Both the position numbers and the translations under genes were made by a program. From positions 1-47,381 of the forward strand of contig JACPYS010000041.1 of the NCBI GenBank assembly GCA_016195915.1: a stretch of 47,381 bases of DNA, in the 5' to 3' direction. This stretch comes from Betaproteobacteria bacterium. Its GTDB lineage: Bacteria; Pseudomonadota; Gammaproteobacteria; Burkholderiales; SG8-39. The notes under the pieces are model-generated. The model made no database searches, was not told the DNA's origin, and was given only the letters and a program-made list of their open reading frames with translations. Position 1 is the first letter of the stretch; the number at the start of each line of letters is the position of its first letter. Below, one piece after another: positions 44,037 to 47,381 of the stretch.

Positions 44037-44079
44037 CCCTGCCATGAGCGGCTGCTGCCGGCGGGAGGGCGTCATTGTT

Positions 44080-44298
44080 TCACGACATTGGCGAGCGATG
44101 CCCTCGAAGGCGAGGAACCGCGATATCCACGAATGCCCGCACATTCGGCGACAGAAGCCGCGCGTGCGGGTAGACAATCTGGATGGGCACTGGAAGCGGC
44201 TCGAACTTCCCGAGAATCCGCGTGACTTTGCCTTTCTCCGTGAGCGCCTGAACCTGGTAGCAAAGAAACTGCCCGCAACCGAGGCAGCCGTGAAAGCG
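44080..44298 (-). pseudogene. LysR-family regulator, C-terminal remnant
   Basis: The minus strand reads, to a TGA at 44080-44082, the end of a LysR effector domain: QFLCYQVQALTEKGKVTRIL then FEPLPVPIQIVYPHARLLS and NVRAFVDIAVPRLRG. These are standard LysR C-terminal motifs. An in-frame stop at 44299-44301 and loss of everything upstream, including the DNA-binding part, show it is a fragment of 72 residues. The attC-like site and cassette genes start 40 bp beyond it, so array insertion may have cut the gene, or the fragment may have been carried in. Confidence 0.8.
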
Positions 44299-44337
44299 TC
44301 AACTCTCGCTACCGCCGCCGTGCCACCGAACGATCGC

Positions 44338-44402
44338 GCTAACCGGCCGAAGCAACGGGCGAAGCCCGCTTGCGAAGGTCCGAGTTCAGCGCGCGGTTAG
44401 GC
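44338..44402 (-). other. attC-like site a
   Basis: On the minus strand GCCTAAC (44396-44402), a perfect R''-type box, directly follows the stop of the HTH gene. TGAACTCGGAC then follows, as in site b. A strong hairpin, GCAA-CGGGC-GAA-GCCCG-TTGC with a bulged C (44352-44373), and a GGTTAGC-like end complete it. The far core box is imperfect. Confidence 0.6.
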
Positions 44403-44403
44403 C

Positions 44404-44751
44404 TCATGCCGCCTCAAGCATGAATGCGACTTTCACGGCTTCGTACGGGAACACGATCTGCCCCGATTCGGTTCGATCTAGCACGCCCGCCAAGAGCAGC
44501 GCAGTAACGTCCGAGTGAACCGCCTTCACGTCTCTGCCAACTCTCCGCGCAGCCTCCCGGATCGAGACGGGGCCTGCACCGCAAAGCGCTTTTAGCAGCT
44601 CCCACCTCTTGGCGGTAAGTACCCGCCAAAGCAGTTCCGGGGTAGCGAAAGAGATGCGAGCCGACTTCTGCGGCTTGCCCGATTTGACAGCCGCAAGCGC
44701 GTCGGCCATTGCCGCCTTGGGCGTGCGGACGTCAAGTATTACGGTTTTCAT
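44404..44751 (-). CDS. HTH regulator/antitoxin of a DUF6516 pair
   Basis: A 115-residue protein with an N-terminal basic region and a winged helix-turn-helix (ELLKALCGAGPVSIREAARR through HSDVTALLLAGVLDR) of the HVO_A0114 type. That family is the usual partner of DUF6516 toxins. It starts at ATG 44751 inside the toxin gene (20-bp overlap) and probably represses the pair. Its TGA lies 2 bp from attC-like site a. Confidence 0.75.
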   Translation of the reverse strand: MKTVILDVRTPKAAMADALAAVKSGKPQKSARISFATPELLWRVLTAKRWELLKALCGAGPVSIREAARRVGRDVKAVHSDVTALLLAGVLDRTESGQIVFPYEAVKVAFMLEAA

Positions 44752-45028
44752 TCGTGAACCTCCGGATATCGCGGTCAAAGTCGGCGAAGAGCTTGTCGAG
44801 TGACAAGAACCGGTAGCGAGCCTCGCCGTCGAGCGTGTGCCGATGGACGCCCTTTCCGGACTCATTGTCGTAGCGGAGAACGCAGGCTCCATCGACCACA
44901 AAGGCCAGCCGGTACTTGTACGAATGTGCCGAGCCCTCCAAAGGATGCGGAACTTCCCAGACGACGATCTCCGCAAAGGATGAATCGGTGTACGCGACTC
45001 GTGTTTGGGTCAGCGGCACGGCCTTCAC
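44732..45028 (-). CDS. DUF6516-type putative toxin
   Basis: A 98-residue protein beginning at GTG 45028, with FAEIVVWEVPHPLEGSAHSYKYRLAFV near residues 18-45 and a C-terminal KLFADFDRDIRRF. This matches my recollection of the DUF6516 family found beside HTH antitoxins. It is the first gene of the overlapping pair. Biochemical function unknown. The initiating GTG has no strong ribosome-binding site. Confidence 0.65.
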   Translation of the reverse strand: MKAVPLTQTRVAYTDSSFAEIVVWEVPHPLEGSAHSYKYRLAFVVDGACVLRYDNESGKGVHRHTLDGEARYRFLSLDKLFADFDRDIRRFTNENRNT

Positions 45029-45096
45029 GCGTCGCAGTGTGCCACTGGTTTCGCGGTGCTGTCAATGCCTCCAACACACGGGATGCAGCTTGATGG

Positions 45097-45183
45097 GGTC
45101 AACGTTCGCCATGACCGGCGACAAAAAGCAGAGCGACGAAGGAGCGACGTTTTTCGTTGTCCGAGTTCATGGCGTTGTTGGGC
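45097..45183 (-). other. attC-like site b
   Basis: On the minus strand: GCCCAAC (45177-45183, a perfect R''), GCCATGA overlapping the stop of the isochorismatase-like gene, TGAACTCGGAC, a middle region, then complementary TCATGGC (45108-45114) and GTTGACC (45097-45103, one mismatch to GTTRRRY). Paired GCCATGA/TCATGGC boxes flanked by AAC/GTT are the L and R layout of attC. Confidence 0.7.
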
Positions 45184-45751
45184 GGCTCGATTCCACCTCT
45201 CGCAATTTCGATGCAACCTGACCAATAATGCTGGCGGCGGGAAGTACTTTGATCTGCCTTCTCGGGTGGAGCAGATTCTGCCACACCCAGTTGTGATGCC
45301 GTACGACGGAGACTGCATCCAAGTGTGGTCGATCCGCTGTTGTGTGCCCGTCCTCCACCACCACGATCTCGTAGTCCCGACTCGCTGCAGCCCGCACCGT
45401 CGTGTCTACACAGAAGTCGGTTGCACATCCCGTAACGATCAGCTGCCTCGCGTCGTGCTTATGGAGGATGTCCGACAGGTCGGTCTCGTAGAATGCGTCG
45501 CACGCGCGCTTGTGCACGACCATATCGCCGTTCTGCCGCTCCAACGACGCGAGGATTCCCCATCCGTCGGTTCCACGTTCGAGGGGGTCACCCGGAGGCC
45601 CGTCATGCTGAATGAGGATGACGATGCCGCCCGCTTGGCGTACCACCCTGGCGAGGGCGTTGATCCGACCAACGACACCCTCGGCATCATGCCTCGGTGT
45701 TTCCTTCCCGAAGAGACCCACTTGCATGTCAATGATAAGAAGGGCGATCAC
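45167..45751 (-). CDS. Isochorismatase-family cysteine hydrolase
   Basis: A 194-residue nicotinamidase/isochorismatase-fold hydrolase. The triad is visible as Asp8 (LLIIDMQ), Lys81 (VVHKRACDAF) and Cys114 (TGCATDFCVDT). It likely hydrolyses an amide or a vinyl-ether-type bond; substrate unknown. GTG 45751 has GGAGGG about 6 nt upstream; a GTG six bases earlier is possible. The last codons and stop lie within attC-like site b, as is common for cassette genes. Confidence 0.85.
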   Translation of the reverse strand: MIALLIIDMQVGLFGKETPRHDAEGVVGRINALARVVRQAGGIVILIQHDGPPGDPLERGTDGWGILASLERQNGDMVVHKRACDAFYETDLSDILHKHDARQLIVTGCATDFCVDTTVRAAASRDYEIVVVEDGHTTADRPHLDAVSVVRHHNWVWQNLLHPRRQIKVLPAASIIGQVASKLREVESSRPTTP

Positions 45752-45793
45752 TCGCACCCTCCATCGATGAGGTCAATTTCACGCAAGGTGTCC

Positions 45794-45873
45794 GCCCAAC
45801 GAATCGCCATCAACGGCAGGAGAAAGCAAGCGAAGCGCCGCTTTCGACTGTCCCCTGAATGGCACGGTTCGGC
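45794..45873 (-). other. attC-like site c
   Basis: On the minus strand: GCCGAAC just after the toxin stop, 3 nt, GCCAT, a middle of about 50 nt, ATGGC, 5 nt and GTTGGGC (45794-45800), a perfect GTTRRRY core. It fills the gap between the isochorismatase-like gene and the ParE-like gene. One R'' position deviates. Confidence 0.65.
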
Positions 45874-45874
45874 G

Positions 45875-46189
45875 TCATTGCACCTGAATGCGTGGAGGTC
45901 GCCCACGACTCGTGTGCCAGAAAGCAAGAACCTCCATGGCACCATCCGCAACTCGGTAGTAAAGGTAGTAGCGCACTCGATCGAGGGGCACCCGGCGCAA
46001 TCCTTTAATGCGTCCTCGGCGGGACGGCGTGCCTAGACCGGGTTGGAGCACAAGAACAGCGAGAATTTCGGCGATGTCTTGCCGAATAGCTCCCGGAGCG
46101 GCCGGTCGATGCTTTGCCCACCAATCAGCAGCCTCCTCGATCTGAGCGAGGGCCTGCGGCGAGATTCGGATGTTTAGCGGTTCGCTCAC
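45875..46189 (-). CDS. RelE/ParE-family toxin
   Basis: A 104-residue protein beginning SEPLNIRISPQALAQIEEAADWW, the usual start of ParE-type toxins, with LRRVPLDRVRYYLYYRVADG and VLAFWHTSRGR at the end. The initial GTG overlaps the antitoxin stop as GTGA. ParE members poison gyrase; RelE members cut mRNA. Sequence alone does not decide, though the central layout is ParE-like. Confidence 0.85.
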   Translation of the reverse strand: MSEPLNIRISPQALAQIEEAADWWAKHRPAAPGAIRQDIAEILAVLVLQPGLGTPSRRGRIKGLRRVPLDRVRYYLYYRVADGAMEVLAFWHTSRGRPPRIQVQ

Positions 46190-46407
46190 CCGAAACGACG
46201 AAGTCGTTCCAGGAGTTGTTCCCCGGAAATGAACTCGCCACGCTCGATCGACGCGATCGATTCGAGGATTTCGTTTTCCTCTCCAGGCGTCAACTCGAAC
46301 GTCTCGGAATTCTCGCGCAGCAGGACCGTCACAGTCTCTCCCTCAGCCAAGGTTTCACCCTCGACCACGACTTTTCCATCGACGACAGTGCCAGTAGCAA
46401 CTTTCAT
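46186..46407 (-). CDS. Antitoxin partner of the RelE/ParE toxin
   Basis: A 73-residue acidic protein with a beta-rich N-terminus (GTVVDGKVVVEGETLAEGE) and a C-terminal helix (IERGEFISGEQLLERLRRF) that would wrap the toxin. ATG 46407 precedes the toxin in the usual antitoxin-first order, with a 4-bp overlap. Confidence 0.8.
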   Translation of the reverse strand: MKVATGTVVDGKVVVEGETLAEGETVTVLLRENSETFELTPGEENEILESIASIERGEFISGEQLLERLRRFG

Positions 46408-46477
46408 GGCGGTAATGTTACCCCCGAGAAATGGAATTGTCTCCTGATGCCCGTGATCATCACGCCGAACGACCGGC

Positions 46478-46484
46478 GTTAGGC
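46478..46484 (-). other. attC core-like box d
   Basis: GCCTAAC on the minus strand includes the TAA stop of the methyltransferase-like gene, and a GCCGGTCGTTCGGC hairpin follows. The second half of an attC is not recognisable in the 70 bp before the antitoxin start, so this may be a decayed site. Confidence 0.4.
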
Positions 46485-46994
46485 GGTGCTCCCGGTGCTC
46501 TCCTGGAACGGTCGAGTCGTGAAGCCCCAGCGGGGTACGGCACGGCGGTAGGCCCGGTACGACTCTCCGAACTGTGACTCTAGGGCCGGCTCTTCGTAGA
46601 GGACGACGAACAGATGGAAGAAGACGAGGACTAGAAGTGCGTACTCAGCCAGACCGATGCTCCGGAAGAGCCACGCCTCCGCGAGGATGAGGGCGATGAC
46701 GCCGTTGTACATAGGGTTGCGGGTGAATCGATACAGACCTCGGACAACAAGGAAGCGTGGGGGATCAATAGGGGCGAGAGTGCCCTTGCCTGCGGCGAAG
46801 AAGTCCCAGACGCACCGGAGGAGGACAAGAGCACCGGTGATGGCGAAGACGGCAGCGCAGACGGAGGCGAGCCCGAGGTCTGGGACGCGCAGTAGGTTTC
46901 CGGCTCGGAGGATGCTGAATGGGATGTAGCCGGCCACTGTGCCGGGTAGCAGCAGGACGAAGAAGAGAGCTCTGAGTGCGAGGAGGAGTCGCAT
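46479..46994 (-). CDS. Isoprenylcysteine methyltransferase (ICMT/PEMT)-like membrane protein
   Basis: A 171-residue protein with four to five membrane segments and the phospholipid/ICMT methyltransferase signature LVVRGLYRFTRNPMYNGVI followed near the C-terminus by EEPALESQFGESYRAYRRAVPRW. This is the SAM-binding bipartite motif of the family. ATG 46994 is the start chosen; a GTG at 47015 is the alternative. Neither has a good ribosome-binding site. It is the first cassette gene after the IS elements. Confidence 0.8.
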   Translation of the reverse strand: MRLLLALRALFFVLLLPGTVAGYIPFSILRAGNLLRVPDLGLASVCAAVFAITGALVLLRCVWDFFAAGKGTLAPIDPPRFLVVRGLYRFTRNPMYNGVIALILAEAWLFRSIGLAEYALLVLVFFHLFVVLYEEPALESQFGESYRAYRRAVPRWGFTTRPFQESTGSTA

Positions 46995-47015
46995 GTTGAG
47001 GGGGCTGGGCAGCAC

Positions 47016-47140
47016 CTAGACAGAATGGCTTGCCGCTAGTTGAAGGCGGCCCGCCTCCTCGGTATCGTGGATTACGTGGTGAGCCACGCAGAGCCACACG
47101 TTGAACACGAGGGTATCAACCGAAAAAGAGGAGGCAGGCC
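47016..47140 (+). other. IS110-type 5' noncoding region with hairpin
   Basis: The 125 bp before the transposase start include a perfect CGTGG-TGAG-CCACG hairpin (47075-47088). In IS110-group elements the left-end noncoding DNA specifies a bridge RNA. No exact element end is recognisable here. Confidence 0.4.
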
Positions 47141-47242
47141 ATGCGTAAGTCTAGCAAGTTGTTCGTCGGAATGGACGTACACAAGGATTCGATCGATGTC
47201 GCCACGGGCGATGAGGGCGCGAGCGAAGTACGGCACTATGGG
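47141..47242 (+). pseudogene. IS110-family transposase, 5' fragment
   Basis: ATG 47141 with GAGGAGG 7-8 nt upstream begins MRKSSKLFVGMDVHKDSIDVA, the RuvC-like N-terminus of IS110 transposases with the first catalytic Asp, and continues to SEVRHYG. The homology stops at about 47242 where the IS256-type end begins. The frame reads on to a chance TAA at 47297-47299. It is a truncated, inactive copy. Confidence 0.85.
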
Positions 47243-47302
47243 ATAAAGCAACTTCTTTTCTGTAATTTCGTAAGTGAACGATTTCTGTCGCGTGGTTAAG
47301 TT
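47240..47302. mobile_element. End of an IS256-family element
   Basis: GGGATAAAGCAACTTC begins where the IS110 homology ends. IS256-group inverted repeats start with a GATAAAG-type sequence, so this is the likely terminal inverted repeat. The other end and any target duplication are outside the window. Confidence 0.6.
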
Positions 47303-47381
47303 TCACGATTTCATGGTCAGGTAGATTTTTGCGGTAGTCCATTCATCGTCGATTTCACTCAGCACGGCGCTGACCAATCGC
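47303..47381 (-). CDS. IS256-family (mutator) transposase, 3' end, partial
   Basis: The minus strand from the window edge reads RLVSAVLSEIDDEWTTAKIY then LTMKS and a TGA at 47303-47305. RLVSAVLSEIDDEW is the characteristic C-terminus of mutator/IS256 transposases. The rest lies beyond the window, so integrity is unknown. Confidence 0.85.
   Translation of the reverse strand, partial: RLVSAVLSEIDDEWTTAKIYLTMKS

Noticed and set aside
44044-44400. Plus-strand open frame of 118 codons
   Set aside because: It runs opposite to the LysR remnant and through the attC-like site, and the translation has no recognisable domain.

Overview
The window is GC-rich, tightly packed DNA of the kind seen in Burkholderiales-like betaproteobacteria. 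The clues are long ATGA-overlapped catabolic operons, CoxLSM-type molybdenum hydroxylases, hydantoinase/oxoprolinase genes, a phasin, and FNR-type boxes. No rRNA, tRNA or CRISPR was seen. Everything here is read by eye from sequence and family knowledge; no database search was run.

Region 1 (about 0.17-17.9 kb, minus strand) is one gene run transcribed leftward from a divergent promoter at about 17.98 kb. In transcription order it holds: a SsuABC/TauABC-type importer (binding protein, ATPase, two permeases); a C-C-bond alpha/beta hydrolase of the 2,6-dihydroxypseudooxynicotine hydrolase type; a binding-protein-like protein with no signal peptide; a first molybdenum hydroxylase (FAD, 2Fe-2S and Mo subunits); a possible 60-residue coupled protein; a CoxG-like protein; a second molybdenum hydroxylase; and a complete Liv-type branched-chain importer. 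Two heterocycle hydroxylases plus a ring-opening-type hydrolase and two importers suggest uptake and oxidation of an N-heteroaromatic or related ring compound.

Region 2 (18.0-27.4 kb, plus strand) has a TetR regulator and then a sharp promoter/operator. The operon behind it encodes HyuA, HyuB, an acyl-CoA/AMP ligase, a UbiD-family (de)carboxylase, an alpha/beta hydrolase and a CxxC carboxymuconolactone-decarboxylase-like protein. HyuAB next to a CoA ligase recalls acetophenone carboxylase with its ligase. Regions 1 and 2 probably form one divergently controlled pathway.

Region 3 (27.4-37.9 kb) looks like a low-oxygen stress island. It carries an APH-like/AAA double-domain protein, a groEL with an internal deletion, a phasin, an RNase Z-like/RtcB/archease RNA-repair operon, two membrane proteins and a P2-type cation ATPase. 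Three 14-bp FNR-type palindromes (29074, 33543, 35148) each lie at the class II distance from a plausible -10. Several of these families (APH/AAA protein, RtcB/archease, P-type ATPase) also recur in the mycobacterial DosR hypoxia regulon.

Region 4 (37.9-44.0 kb) has a second AMP ligase, monooxygenase-like small proteins, a strictosidine-synthase-like beta-propeller, cupins, a DUF4395 membrane protein and a non-FeS Crp/Fnr regulator. The regulator is bracketed by a perfect 32-bp inverted repeat that also sits upstream of the two flanking genes.

Region 5 (44.08-47.38 kb) is accessory DNA. A LysR C-terminal remnant abuts a run of minus-strand genes (DUF6516/HTH toxin-antitoxin, isochorismatase-like hydrolase, ParE/antitoxin, isoprenylcysteine-methyltransferase-like protein). 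Their stop codons lie in or beside attC-like sites, so this looks like an integron cassette array with no integrase in view. It ends at an IS110-family transposase cut off by an IS256-family element that runs out of the window.
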